This document shows positions 7,042-15,868 of a stretch of DNA of 40,249 bases, in pieces. The stretch's first letter is position 1, and every line of letters begins with the position of its first letter. A model generated the notes under the pieces. It made no database searches. It was not told the DNA's origin and saw only the letters and a list, made by a program, of their open reading frames with translations. Source of the DNA: Chloroflexota bacterium (GTDB taxonomy: Bacteria > Chloroflexota > UBA11872 > VXOZ01); the NCBI GenBank assembly GCA_026710945.1, contig JAPOQA010000033.1:1-40249 (forward strand), given 5' to 3'. Position numbers and translations under genes: made by a program.

Positions 7042-8466
7042 TTGTTCTACTTGGCCGACCTCTACCGAGCGCTACGCCGCGAACCGCCCCGTGGTCTGGA
7101 GGCGGCGCGCTTACCCTGTACGGGTCTATGCCATGATTCCCGCATTCTGCAGCCGGGCGAGGTTTTTCTCGCGTTGCGCACCGATCAGCGGGACGGACAT
7201 GAATTCATTCCCAATGCAGCGCAGAAGGGTGCGGCTGCGGTTCTTTGCCAACGACCGCGTTCTGATGTTGACATACCACAGATCCGGGTGAGGGACCCAA
7301 ACGATGCCGCGTGGAAGCTCGCCTCCTATTTGGTGCGGCAGCGGCCCGGCCTGCGCATTGTGGCGGTAACGGGCAGTTACGGCAAGACGACTACGAAAGA
7401 AGCAATAGCGAGCGTATTGGCAGAACGCTTTGCAGTATGCAGTGCACTTGGAACTGAGAATAACGAGATCGGGATCCCGCGGACGGTCGTGCGTTGCAGG
7501 CCGGAGGACGAAGTACTGGTGTTGGAGATGGGAGCCCAATGGCGCGGTGAGATTGCCGGCTACTGCCGCAAAATCCGTCCCCACGTCGGCGTGGTAACGG
7601 CGGTGGGTCCCGTTCATCTTGAACTTTTCGGATCGCTTGACCGCGTGCAGCATGCCAAGTCCGAGTTGGTTCAAGCTCTGCCGGCGCGCGGCACGGCTGT
7701 ACTCAACGGGGACGATCCGCGCGTAAGGCAAATGTCCGCCAATACAAGTTCAGATGTCATTACCTATGGAATTGAGGGAGGGACGGACATTACGGCTCAG
7801 AACGTGCATACTTTGCCTGATGGCTGGACGCAGTTCGACGTGAGTACCGGATCTGAAAAGAGGCAAATGAAGACGCGAGTGCTGGGCCAAGCCGGAGTTT
7901 ACGCCGCGCTCGCCGCGACAGCCGTGGGACGTGAGTTTGGTTTGACATTGGACGAGATAGCGCAAGGGCTGGCGAAAGTCACTCCTGCGCCGGGCCGCCT
8001 GCAGGTGCGGCAGGGACGCAACGATTCGGTGTTGCTCGATGATGCCTACAACGCCAACCGCGTCTCCGCAACGCTTGCCCTGGAATCGCTTGCGCAGCTA
8101 GGTGGGCAAGGCAAGAGCATTGCGGTATTCGGAGACATGCTGGAGTTAGGGGAATTTACGGCTGAAGAACATCGTCTCTTGGGTCAGGCTGCAGCGCGTC
8201 TTGTTGATCGCTTGATAACGATCGGCGACGATAGTTCCGAAACTGCGGCGGGCGCCCGTGCGGCAGGCATGGACCCGGCCCTCATCACAGAGTTTGCGGC
8301 GAATCATGTTGACGATGATGCACTGGAAGCTGCCTTGAAATCTGCAGAGTCGCTCTTGGCAGCGGAGGTGAACCCGCAAGACGTCGTGTTGATTAAGGGG
8401 TCACACGGCATGGGACTCTACAGGCTTGCTGAACGATGGGCAGTAGGAGGTCCCGCAGACGAATAG
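7042..8466 (+). CDS. murF: UDP-N-acetylmuramoyl-tripeptide--D-alanyl-D-alanine ligase
   Basis: A 474-residue cytoplasmic Mur ligase that joins D-Ala-D-Ala to the UDP-MurNAc-tripeptide. The N-terminal domain (about 1-100) has CHDSRILQPGEVFLALR and DGHEFIPNAAQKGAAAV. The ATP-binding P-loop is VAVTGSYGKTTTKEA, followed by TENNEIGIPRTV and LEMGAQWRGEI. The C-terminal domain has the substrate segment LLDDAYNANRVS and IAVFGDMLELGEF, both diagnostic for MurF. The start is a TTG with GAGGGAG upstream. It is divergent from ddl, which makes its dipeptide substrate. Confidence 0.95.
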   Translation: MFYLADLYRALRREPPRGLEAARLPCTGLCHDSRILQPGEVFLALRTDQRDGHEFIPNAAQKGAAAVLCQRPRSDVDIPQIRVRDPNDAAWKLASYLVRQRPGLRIVAVTGSYGKTTTKEAIASVLAERFAVCSALGTENNEIGIPRTVVRCRPEDEVLVLEMGAQWRGEIAGYCRKIRPHVGVVTAVGPVHLELFGSLDRVQHAKSELVQALPARGTAVLNGDDPRVRQMSANTSSDVITYGIEGGTDITAQNVHTLPDGWTQFDVSTGSEKRQMKTRVLGQAGVYAALAATAVGREFGLTLDEIAQGLAKVTPAPGRLQVRQGRNDSVLLDDAYNANRVSATLALESLAQLGGQGKSIAVFGDMLELGEFTAEEHRLLGQAAARLVDRLITIGDDSSETAAGARAAGMDPALITEFAANHVDDDALEAALKSAESLLAAEVNPQDVVLIKGSHGMGLYRLAERWAVGGPADE

Positions 8467-8469
8467 ACC

Positions 8470-8495
8470 TGTCTCGTGTGGTGGTAACCGAGACA
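8470..8495 (+). terminator. Weak hairpin after murF
   Basis: TGTCTCG (8470-8476) pairs perfectly with CGAGACA (8489-8495) a few bases after the murF stop. There is no U-run, so intrinsic termination is doubtful. Confidence 0.35.
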
Positions 8496-8651
8496 ACCCC
8501 AAAGTGTGGGATTGAGAATGCAGCAAGGAGAGGCCACTCTGCTTGCTGTGGGTGGTTTGCAAGAGCGCGCTTCTGATGAAGCGCGGGGATAGTGGGTACT
8601 TGTGCGTCCGTTTGGGAGCGGACGTGCTAGTGGATACAAAGAGGGTGGAAT

Positions 8652-9635
8652 ATGTTTGCGCTGATCTTAGCGTCAGTTTGGTTTGCTATTACTATCGATT
8701 CGGGTCCTACGACGGAACTATGTACGCAACTCAATACCGTGCGGGAGAGTCTAAGAGTCGCGGGTTGGCTGGGAGTAGACCAGTTTTACGAGGACAGTTG
8801 CGTGCCGGAGCGGGCTACTCCAACTACGACGGAGATCGCGGGGCTACAGCTCAAGGCTGCTCCGGCATCCGACGGAGGCATAGACTACGGTCGCTGGATG
8901 TACGAGCAAGGCGGCTGGGACGACGTCGATGACGATGGCTGCAACACACGCGAGGAGGTCCTGGTAGCCGAAGCGCAAACGCTTGAAACGGATGATGAGT
9001 CCTGCGTGCCCGGCGGTACGTGGTTGTCATGGTATGACGGGGCGACGATCACGGAGGCATCGGGCATAGACATCGATCACATGGTGCCGCTGGCAGAAGT
9101 ACACGAGTCGGGGGGATGGCGGTGGTCTTATGCGCGGCGCTATGCATACGCAAACGATCTGATCTTGTCGCAGACATTGACCGCGGTGTCGGCTTCGAGC
9201 AACCGCTCGAAGGGCGCGCGAGATCCGGCAGTATGGAAGCCGCCTGCAGAATCGGCGTGGTGTCAATATGCGCAAGATTGGATTGCGGTCAAGGTGTTCT
9301 GGGAGCTCAGCGCGGATGATGCCGAGGTCGCAGCGCTGGGCACGATGTTAGAGAAGTGCGACGAGACTCCGGAAATAGTACTCCCTACTCCTACGCCGAC
9401 GCCAACCCCGACTCCAACGCCAACCGCGACACCCACGCCGACGCCTACTGCTACGCCCACCGCAACGCCGACGCCTACTGCTACCCCAACGGTGTATGCA
9501 AGCTGTGCGGCGGCTGAGGCGGCGGGGGTAGAGCGCGTGCAGGGAAGTAATGGCGACGGCCGCGGCTTCCCAATAGAGATCATTGCCGACCCGCCGCGCG
9601 ACGGTGATGGTGATGGGGTTGTGTGCGAGCAGTAA
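8652..9635 (+). CDS. Secreted HNH-family nuclease with Thr-Pro linker and Excalibur domain
   Basis: A 327-residue modular protein. Residues 1-15 are hydrophobic and may act as a short, uncharged signal or anchor. About 75-237 is an HNH/DUF1524-like nuclease domain, with DIDHMVPLAEVH (His143), YANDLILSQ and the closing SSNRSKGARDPAVWKPP (Asn184). All expected catalytic-type residues are kept. About 244-281 is a nearly pure Thr-Pro/Ala repeat, encoded by a matching DNA repeat at 9387-9492. Residues 282-327 match the Excalibur calcium-binding fold: YASCAAAEAAG with a terminal DGDGDGVVCEQ calcium loop and paired Cys. Such nucleases usually degrade DNA outside the cell, for nutrition or defence. 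The ATG has GAGGGTGGA upstream, and an in-frame stop at 8628-8630 rules out a longer N-terminus. Confidence 0.87.
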   Translation: MFALILASVWFAITIDSGPTTELCTQLNTVRESLRVAGWLGVDQFYEDSCVPERATPTTTEIAGLQLKAAPASDGGIDYGRWMYEQGGWDDVDDDGCNTREEVLVAEAQTLETDDESCVPGGTWLSWYDGATITEASGIDIDHMVPLAEVHESGGWRWSYARRYAYANDLILSQTLTAVSASSNRSKGARDPAVWKPPAESAWCQYAQDWIAVKVFWELSADDAEVAALGTMLEKCDETPEIVLPTPTPTPTPTPTPTATPTPTPTATPTATPTPTATPTVYASCAAAEAAGVERVQGSNGDGRGFPIEIIADPPRDGDGDGVVCEQ

Positions 9636-9643
9636 GACTTCCC

Positions 9644-9678
9644 GCGAGTGCTCACTCGCTCTCACGAGTGCTCACTCG
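9644..9678. repeat. Two tandem palindromes after the nuclease gene
   Basis: The palindrome CGAGTGCTCACTCG occurs twice, at 9645-9658 and 9665-9678, separated by six bases. The first copy extends by one pair on each side. It lies directly after the nuclease stop codon. It may act as a terminator or mRNA-stabilising element, though there is no U-run. Confidence 0.7.
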
Positions 9679-9802
9679 CACGGAGACCATGGCGCTTCCC
9701 AAAAGGAGTGCGCGAAAATGGGCGAGAATGGTGAAGAATGCCCCTCACCCTGGCCCTCTCCTCCGGTCGGCCGTCTCATAAACGCATCGCTCCGTTTAGA
9801 CT

Positions 9803-9918
9803 TGCCCTTCGACCCTTCGACAGGCTCAGGACAGGCAGGCTCAGGGCGAACGTAACAGGCAATGATCCGTTCGTGCTGAGCACTTCGGCAAGCTCAGTAC
9901 AGGCTTGTCGAAGCACGA
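9803..9918. repeat. Dispersed palindromic repeat, family A (two copies)
   Basis: Family A carries the core TTCGACAGGCTCAGNACAGG. One copy lies at about 9803-9852. The other is at 9871-9918, bounded by the perfect inverted ends TCGTGCT and AGCACGA. Further copies occur in spacers at 24254-24297, 26018-26066, 26107-26149, 29731-29755 and 29806-29846. None lies inside a gene. Just upstream (about 9739-9765) is a family F repeat, CCCTCACCCTGGCCCTCTCC. Confidence 0.75.
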
Positions 9919-9919
9919 T

Positions 9920-10264
9920 TTAGCTTATCGAGTCGACCTTTGAGACTGCCTCCCAGGCAGAGGAGGCAAACCGCTCGTCTATGAACAGTGATGCATAAGC
10001 GTTTCCTCGAGGGAGAGGCGAAGTCACATCGAACATTGGGGTTCCGTGTGTAGAGAATTCTGCGCCTGCGACCCAGCGTGTGCGTTGGTCGCCGCTTGGA
10101 TCGAAATAGATGTGGCCGGGAGCAATTGGGGTATGTGCCGGATGGATTCTCGCTCGCATCCGGCAAGGGACAGGTCTCTTTTGGCAATGATGGCATGAGA
10201 CAGAGACAATACTCGTGGGATTGATAGACTTTGGCGCTCTCTGAGTCTTGGCGAGCGTGGAATC
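9920..10264 (-). pseudogene. Possible degenerate gene upstream of dnaE
   Basis: The spacer before dnaE is lower in GC than its neighbours and has two minus-strand frames that each look protein-like over part of their length. The downstream frame (stop at 9920) is open back to about 10264 without a good start codon. It includes SCHHCQKRPVPC, a possible metal-binding cluster, and then GHIYFDPSGDQRTRWVAGAE. The upstream part reads better in another frame (about 10180-10450), for example AFKKMSDPIELPIARFHA. A frameshifted remnant would explain this. I recognise no family, and no ribosome-binding site is visible. Confidence 0.3.
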
Positions 10265-10479
10265 TGGCTATAGGCAGTTCAATCGGATCCGACATTTTCT
10301 TGAATGCTTGTCTCATCTTTGCGATACCCTTACGGCAAGCGGAATCGAGCGGATTGTAGGTCTGGAAACGTAAGCCGTCAAGACTGTTATTCGCTTTCAT
10401 TCTCTCCGCATTCCAGGTATTCTTAACCGAGTTAATTTCCCTCTTGACGTAGTGCCGGTCCCGGGAGCCGTGTGCCCGC

Positions 10480-13400
10480 ATGAAGCAATTCACCCACCTG
10501 CATTTGCATACGCATTACAGCTTGTTGGATGGCATGAGCCGCATGCCGGAGTTGATGGATTGCGCCAAGGAATTGGGCTTTGAGGCCATCGCCCTCACCG
10601 ACCATGGCGTGCTGTACGGCGCTATCGAGTTCTATGAAGAGGCCCGCAGCCGGGGCATCAAGCCCATCTTGGGTTGCGAGGTCTACGTGGCGACGCGCTC
10701 GCGCTTCGACCGCGAACCGAAGGTGGACGACCGGCAGTACCACCTCACGCTGCTGGCAAAGAACAATGAGGGCTACAGCAATCTGGTCAAGCTGGCAACA
10801 CAGGCGCAGCTCGAGGGCTTTTACTACAAGCCGCGCGTGGACCACGAACTGCTGGAACAATATAGCGAGGGCCTCATCTGTCTATCCGGTTGTCCGTCCG
10901 GGGAGATTCCGCGCGCGCTCCGTGACGGGAATGCGGAGAAGGCGCGGGACGTGGCGCTCCACTACCGCGACGTGTTTGGCGCGGAAAACTTCTACATCGA
11001 GATACAAGACCATGGCATGGAGTGGGAGCAGGAAGTTACCGCAAAGCTCGTAGAGTTGGCGCGGGACCTCGAACTGCCTTTGGTGGCCACGAACGACGGG
11101 CACTACACCCGCCGTGAGGATGCTGAAGCCCACGACGTGCTCCTGTGCATCCAGACCAACAGCAACGTCAACGATGCCAACCGCATGCGCATGGAGACCG
11201 AGGAGTTTTATCTGCGCAGCGCCGACGAGATGTGGGAGCGGTTTGCGGAGTTTCCCGAAGCCCTGACGAACACCGTGAAGATCGCGGAGCAGTGCAATGT
11301 TGAGCTGGCCCTCGATCAGCGCATCCTGCCCCATTTCGAAGTGCCGGAGGGGCACGACGCGCGTTCCTATTTGAAAGAGGTCTGCACGGCAGGACTAGAG
11401 AAGCTCTATCCCGATGCCGCTGCCTCGGCCCACGAGCGATTGAAGTACGAACTGGACGTGATTGGGGAGATGGGCTTTTCCTCGTACCTTCTTATCGCCG
11501 CCGACTTTGTCAATTGGGCCAAAGAGCAAGGGATTCCGACCACAGTGCGGGGTTCTGCAGCGGGCAGTCTGGTCTGTTACACCGCCGGCATTACCGACAT
11601 CGATCCTTTGCACTACGGCCTGATCTTCGAGCGTTTTCTTAACCCCTCGCGCTACACCATGCCGGACATCGACGTAGACCTCATGGACGTGCGCCGAGAC
11701 GAGGTCATCGAATACGTGACGGAGAAATACGGCGCCGATCACGTGGCGCAAATCATCACGTTTGGCACGATGAAGGCGCGGGCCGCCGTCCGCGACGTGG
11801 GTCGGGCGCTCGGCATGACGTATGGCGACGTGGATCGCGTTGCCAAGCTGGTCCCCATCATGTCCACGGTGGATGACGCGCTGCGAGACTCACCGGACCT
11901 GCAGCAAGTCGCGAACGAAGAACCGCAGGTGCAGCGCCTGCTTGACTTGGCCAAGAACCTGGAAGGCGTGGCACGCCATGCGTCCACCCATGCGGCGGGC
12001 GTGGTGATCTCGCGGGAGCCGCTTACCGAGTACGTCCCCTTGCAGCGCAACGTCGGCGACGATGGCGTCATGACCCAGTTTGAAATGAACGCCATCGAGA
12101 AGATCGGGTTGCTCAAGATGGACTTTCTCGGCTTGCGCAACCTCACCGTGCTGGACCGCGCGGTGCGTTTCATTGCGGAGACCCGGGGTGAAACCATAGG
12201 TCTCAGAGAGATTCCGCTGGACGATAGCAAGACGTTTGAACTGCTCTCATCGGGAGAGACGACCGGCGTCTTCCAGTTGGAGTCCGACGGCATGCGGCGC
12301 TACGTGAAAGACCTGCAACCGGACCGCATCGAGGACGTCATGGCGCTGGTGGCGCTGTATCGTCCAGGCCCCATGGCATACATCCCGCAGTACGTCGCCA
12401 GACGTCACGGCCGCGAACAGGCTACGGCACGGCATCCATTGATGTCTGCAGTGCTGGAGAGCACATACGGCATTATGGTCTACCAAGAGGACGTAATGGC
12501 CGTAGCGCAGGCGGTGGCCGGCTATACGTTGGCGGAAGCAGATAAGTTGTGCTACGCCGTCCGCAAGAAGATTGCGCATGAATTGCAAGAGCATCGCGAG
12601 CGGTTTGTCAGCGGAGCCGTGGCAAACGGCCTCTCAAAGAAAGTCGCGGAGGCGATCTTCGACGACTTCGAACCTTTTGCGCGGTACGGATTCAATCAAG
12701 CCCACGCCACGTGCTATGGCACGATTGCGTACCAGACCGCCTACCTCAAGGCAAACTACCCCGCCGAATACATGACCGCGGTCTTGAGTACGGAGCTTGG
12801 GAATTCAGACAAGATCATTGAAGCAGTGCGCGAGTGCAGCAGGTTGGATGTTGCGGTAGCCCCGCCGAATGTAAACGGGAGCGAATCCAATTTTGCGGTC
12901 AAGGAAGGTACGATCTTTTTCGGCCTCGCCGCGGTCAAGAACGTGGGAACGGCTGCGGCCGAAGCAATTGCCGCTGAGCGGGCGGAGGAACCCTACCAAG
13001 ATTTCTACGACTTTTGCCTACGTATCGACCAACGGGTCGTGAACCGACGCGCCTTGGAGAGCCTCATTAAAGTTGGGGCGCTGGATAGCATGGGTGACCG
13101 GGCAGCCCTCCTGGCGAGTTTGGACGACGTGCTTGCATCCTCGCAGAAAGCACAGAGCATTAGCAATCAGGGTCCGACGCTCTTCGAGACGTTCTTAGGC
13201 GAGGAGCAGGCAGCCATGCTCACCAGCTTCACGCTCCCTGAAACTGAGCCCGCTACACCGGAAGAAAAGGGCATCTGGGAGAAGGAACTGCTCGGCGATT
13301 ACCTCTCAGAGAACCCATTCAAGCCGCACATTGAACGAATGCGCGCAGTGGCCGACATGACTACGGCAGAGGTGACGCAGGAGCGTGAGGGCAAGCGAAT

Positions 13401-14187
13401 CACGTTGGCAGGGCGCGTTGGGTCTGTGCGCAAGATATTCACCCGAAAGGGTCAGAATATGGCAATGCTTACCCTTGAAGACGAGAAAGGCCAGATCGAC
13501 GTAACCGTCTTTCCCAAGCTATACGCAGGGCGCGCTGACTTGCTTGAAAACGGCAACTTTGTTGTCGTGAAAGGGCGCGTGGAGCAAGATAGCCGCGACG
13601 ACGTGCTGCGCATTTTGGCGGAGAGCGCAGAGCTGCTGGATGAAGTAACCGCTGAGCAACGGGACGGCGCGCAGCCTATTGCGCAAAATGGTGATCCGAC
13701 AGCGAGGGTTTCCGAGAACGTTGAAAATGCTCCATCCGCGCGGGAGGACGGTCTCCCCGATTGGGTGCCGGTCGGCGCCGCAAATTCTGCGGAAGCTTCA
13801 ACTGCAGCGGCTGAAACTGAGGCTGCGGAGAAAGTGGAAGTAGAGGCTGTGGCGACACCTGTGGCGGTTACCCCGACGCAGGAGATCGATGACGAGACCG
13901 AACCACAGGTGAGCCAACCCGCTGAAGAGCCGGTGGATCGGACGGGGCCGGAGGTTGAGCTTGTGCTCCAGCGCACGCCGGATGACGCGGAGGACTTAGG
14001 ACGATTGCAGCGGCTTGCCGGAGTCGTGATGCGTAATCCCGGTGAAACGCGCATCGCGCTGCGGATTATTCTCAACGGTACGCACGTGCGCCTGGAGACT
14101 CATGATCGGATTGCACTGACGCCGGAGGTGGAGGACGAGATCGAGGCTTTGTTGGGCACTGCGCCGATGCGGAAGTCGGTCCCGTGA
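10480..14187 (+). CDS. dnaE: DNA polymerase III subunit alpha
   Basis: A 1235-residue replicative polymerase catalytic subunit of the C family. The N-terminal PHP domain starts HLHLHTHYSLLDG and has AIALTDHG and ATNDGHYTRREDAEAHD, so most metal ligands seem kept. The palm has VRGSAAGSLVCY and PDIDVDLMDVRRDEVI. Asp396 and Asp398 correspond to the catalytic pair, and Asp548 in LLKMDFLGL to the third acidic residue. VALYRPGPM and ARYGFNQAHATCYG (fingers) follow. An OB fold lies at about 975-1055 (ITLAGRVGSVRKIFTRKG). Residues about 1065-1155 are an acidic, Ala/Glu/Thr-rich linker before a small C-terminal domain (ELVLQRTPDDAEDLG to the end). The ATG is supported by the immediate match to the family N-terminus. 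Confidence 0.97.
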   Translation: MKQFTHLHLHTHYSLLDGMSRMPELMDCAKELGFEAIALTDHGVLYGAIEFYEEARSRGIKPILGCEVYVATRSRFDREPKVDDRQYHLTLLAKNNEGYSNLVKLATQAQLEGFYYKPRVDHELLEQYSEGLICLSGCPSGEIPRALRDGNAEKARDVALHYRDVFGAENFYIEIQDHGMEWEQEVTAKLVELARDLELPLVATNDGHYTRREDAEAHDVLLCIQTNSNVNDANRMRMETEEFYLRSADEMWERFAEFPEALTNTVKIAEQCNVELALDQRILPHFEVPEGHDARSYLKEVCTAGLEKLYPDAAASAHERLKYELDVIGEMGFSSYLLIAADFVNWAKEQGIPTTVRGSAAGSLVCYTAGITDIDPLHYGLIFERFLNPSRYTMPDIDVDLMDVRRDEVIEYVTEKYGADHVAQIITFGTMKARAAVRDVGRALGMTYGDVDRVAKLVPIMSTVDDALRDSPDLQQVANEEPQVQRLLDLAKNLEGVARHASTHAAGVVISREPLTEYVPLQRNVGDDGVMTQFEMNAIEKIGLLKMDFLGLRNLTVLDRAVRFIAETRGETIGLREIPLDDSKTFELLSSGETTGVFQLESDGMRRYVKDLQPDRIEDVMALVALYRPGPMAYIPQYVARRHGREQATARHPLMSAVLESTYGIMVYQEDVMAVAQAVAGYTLAEADKLCYAVRKKIAHELQEHRERFVSGAVANGLSKKVAEAIFDDFEPFARYGFNQAHATCYGTIAYQTAYLKANYPAEYMTAVLSTELGNSDKIIEAVRECSRLDVAVAPPNVNGSESNFAVKEGTIFFGLAAVKNVGTAAAEAIAAERAEEPYQDFYDFCLRIDQRVVNRRALESLIKVGALDSMGDRAALLASLDDVLASSQKAQSISNQGPTLFETFLGEEQAAMLTSFTLPETEPATPEEKGIWEKELLGDYLSENPFKPHIERMRAVADMTTAEVTQEREGKRITLAGRVGSVRKIFTRKGQNMAMLTLEDEKGQIDVTVFPKLYAGRADLLENGNFVVVKGRVEQDSRDDVLRILAESAELLDEVTAEQRDGAQPIAQNGDPTARVSENVENAPSAREDGLPDWVPVGAANSAEASTAAAETEAAEKVEVEAVATPVAVTPTQEIDDETEPQVSQPAEEPVDRTGPEVELVLQRTPDDAEDLGRLQRLAGVVMRNPGETRIALRIILNGTHVRLETHDRIALTPEVEDEIEALLGTAPMRKSVP

Positions 14188-15116
14188 TCGGCATCGGGAA
14201 CAGTCGGCATTGCCGCCTTCCATCGCTGCGGCGTGTCTTGCTCTGTGCGTTGGTGGTAGCTTTGAGCGCACTCGGTCCCTTCACCGGGGAGACTGCCCGG
14301 GCCGAGACTGTCCGACCTGACTTGCGGTCGGGAGACCGCTTCACGATCTTGCTGGTTGGTCTCGATCGTAGGCAGCCACAAGAGTATTCGCGCAGCGACG
14401 TCATCATGCTGCTCAGCATCGAGCGCAATTCCCGCACGCTTTCCCTTCTCTCAATACCCCGCGATCTATGGGTTACCATCCCCGGCTATGGATGGAACCG
14501 TATCAACGCTTCGTACTTTCTCGGCGAGTACTACGAGTCAAACGGCCCGGAGTTGGCGCGCCAGACCGTTGAATCGGTTTTCGACGTGCCCGTACATGCG
14601 GTGGCGGCAATTGACTTTACCGGCTTTACGGCGCTTATCAATAGTTTTGGCGGTGTTGAGGTTTTGGTTGCCAAGACCCTGATCGACAACTTGTATCCAA
14701 CGTTTGATTACGGATACACACGCATTGTCATTCCCGCAGGCTTACAGCACATGGACGGCGCTACCGCCCTAATCTATGCGCGCACGCGGCATCCGGACAA
14801 CGACTTCAAACGGATGGGCCGCCAGCAGAACATCATCACTTCTGCGCGCGCCGGACTCTTTACGGACGAAATGATCGTCATATTCCCACTGCTCCTCCAG
14901 CGGTTCAATGAATTAGTTGAGACCGATCTTACGGTTGCCGAGCAGCTCATTCTCATGCGTGATCTCTATTTGCTTAACGATGTACCGATCAATGCCCGCG
15001 TTATCGAGCCGCCCTTGGTTTACGACTATGTAACGGATGGCGGCGCGCAGGTATTGCTGCCTAACTGGGGGCTTGTGCGTCCCATAATTGGGGAGATGTT
15101 CGGCAATACGGATTAG
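14184..15116 (+). CDS. LytR-CpsA-Psr (LCP) family envelope protein
   Basis: A 310-residue protein with an N-terminal signal or anchor (LLCALVVALSALGPF, about 19-33) followed by the extracytoplasmic LCP domain from about residue 50. Family landmarks are FTILLVGLDRR, SRSDVIMLLSI, LSLLSIPRDLWVTIPGYGWNRIN, DFTGFTALINSFGGVEV, ALIYARTRHPDNDFKRMGRQQNII. The key Arg residues that bind the pyrophosphate of the lipid donor are present (IPRD, YARTRH, RMGRQQ). LCP enzymes transfer polymers from undecaprenyl carriers to the wall or other acceptors. The GTG start overlaps the dnaE stop (GTGA), so translation is probably coupled. The link to DNA replication is unlikely to be functional. Confidence 0.92.
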   Translation: MIGIGNSRHCRLPSLRRVLLCALVVALSALGPFTGETARAETVRPDLRSGDRFTILLVGLDRRQPQEYSRSDVIMLLSIERNSRTLSLLSIPRDLWVTIPGYGWNRINASYFLGEYYESNGPELARQTVESVFDVPVHAVAAIDFTGFTALINSFGGVEVLVAKTLIDNLYPTFDYGYTRIVIPAGLQHMDGATALIYARTRHPDNDFKRMGRQQNIITSARAGLFTDEMIVIFPLLLQRFNELVETDLTVAEQLILMRDLYLLNDVPINARVIEPPLVYDYVTDGGAQVLLPNWGLVRPIIGEMFGNTD

Positions 15117-15252
15117 AATCCTGAGCCGTCGCGGCATAGTGACGGAGAGCTAGACTGCGTATCCCTTGTGTGTGACATTGAGGAATCAGTCCTGGGTAAA
15201 TTATCCGGGATTAGTAGTTAGAGACTTGATACTTTCGCAAGGCTGAGCTTCT

Positions 15253-15538
15253 TGTCATTCCTGTAAGTGTCAGGTAATTCGTTGACAGATTTGAGAACAA
15301 AAGCAACCTTTCGCAGTGTTAGACATGACTAGCACACATGTCATTCCGAACGAAGCGCAGCGGAGTGTCGCTCTTTGCGCGGAATCTAGAGTGCTGAGGC
15401 CCTGAAAGAGTGTTGAGCATGGACCCTAGATTCCGCGAACAGTGTTCGACGCTACGCTCGGAATGACAAGGCCTTGTAGCGCTTTCTACGGGAAAGCGAA
15501 TTCTGTCAACGAATTACTCAACACTTTCAAGAATGACA
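15253..15538. mobile_element. MITE-like element with 37-bp terminal inverted repeats
   Basis: Left end 15253-15289 and right end 15502-15538 match in inverted orientation at 32 of 37 positions, both starting TGTCATTC and reaching GTTGACAGA inward. Inside is a second inverted pair, roughly 15339-15396 against 15422-15474. It begins TGTCATTCCGAACGAAGCG and returns as CGCTACGCTCGGAATGACA (family E). No coding frame is visible. The element fills most of the 750-base spacer between the LCP and SDR genes. A non-autonomous transposable element or a compound of palindromic repeats fits best. Confidence 0.6.
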
Positions 15539-15712
15539 GATCGAGGAGCCGATCTGGGTGAGGTACGCGTGGCGTCTTGCATCTGCACAGACAAATCCGT
15601 ATCTCCTAATTCCATATTTATCTCCCGCGACATGTTCTTTCGAACGCGATCATGGAGCACGTGTGGATGCTTTGGTACTCCCAAGCAGATGACGAGTGCT
15701 TGAAGTTGCGAA

Positions 15713-15767
15713 GATGGATTCCTGCCCCGTATTGGGGTACGGGACAGGCTTTGCGCGGGAATGACGG
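15713..15767. repeat. Dispersed repeat D interrupted by palindrome G
   Basis: Family D reads GATGGATTCCCGTTTCCACG then GGAATGACGG in its uninterrupted copy at 20141-20170. Here GATGGATTCC (15713-15722) and CGCGGGAATGACGG (15754-15767) are separated by an insert containing CCCCGTATTGGGGTACGGG. A related palindrome, CCCCGTATCGAGTACGGGG, occurs at 35878-35896. Confidence 0.6.
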
Positions 15768-15868
15768 AGCTCGGTGTTCTATTGTCATAGGAATGGCAGT
15801 CCGGGCTGCGCGCTCATCGCATTGCATTGCAAGCAAGATCATTAGCAGACGGCGCAAGGAACATTAGC

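Noticed and set aside
9739-9855. A small + strand gene in the repeat region after the nuclease
   Set aside because: The frame is made of dispersed repeats A and F that also occur in other spacers. It has no ribosome-binding site.
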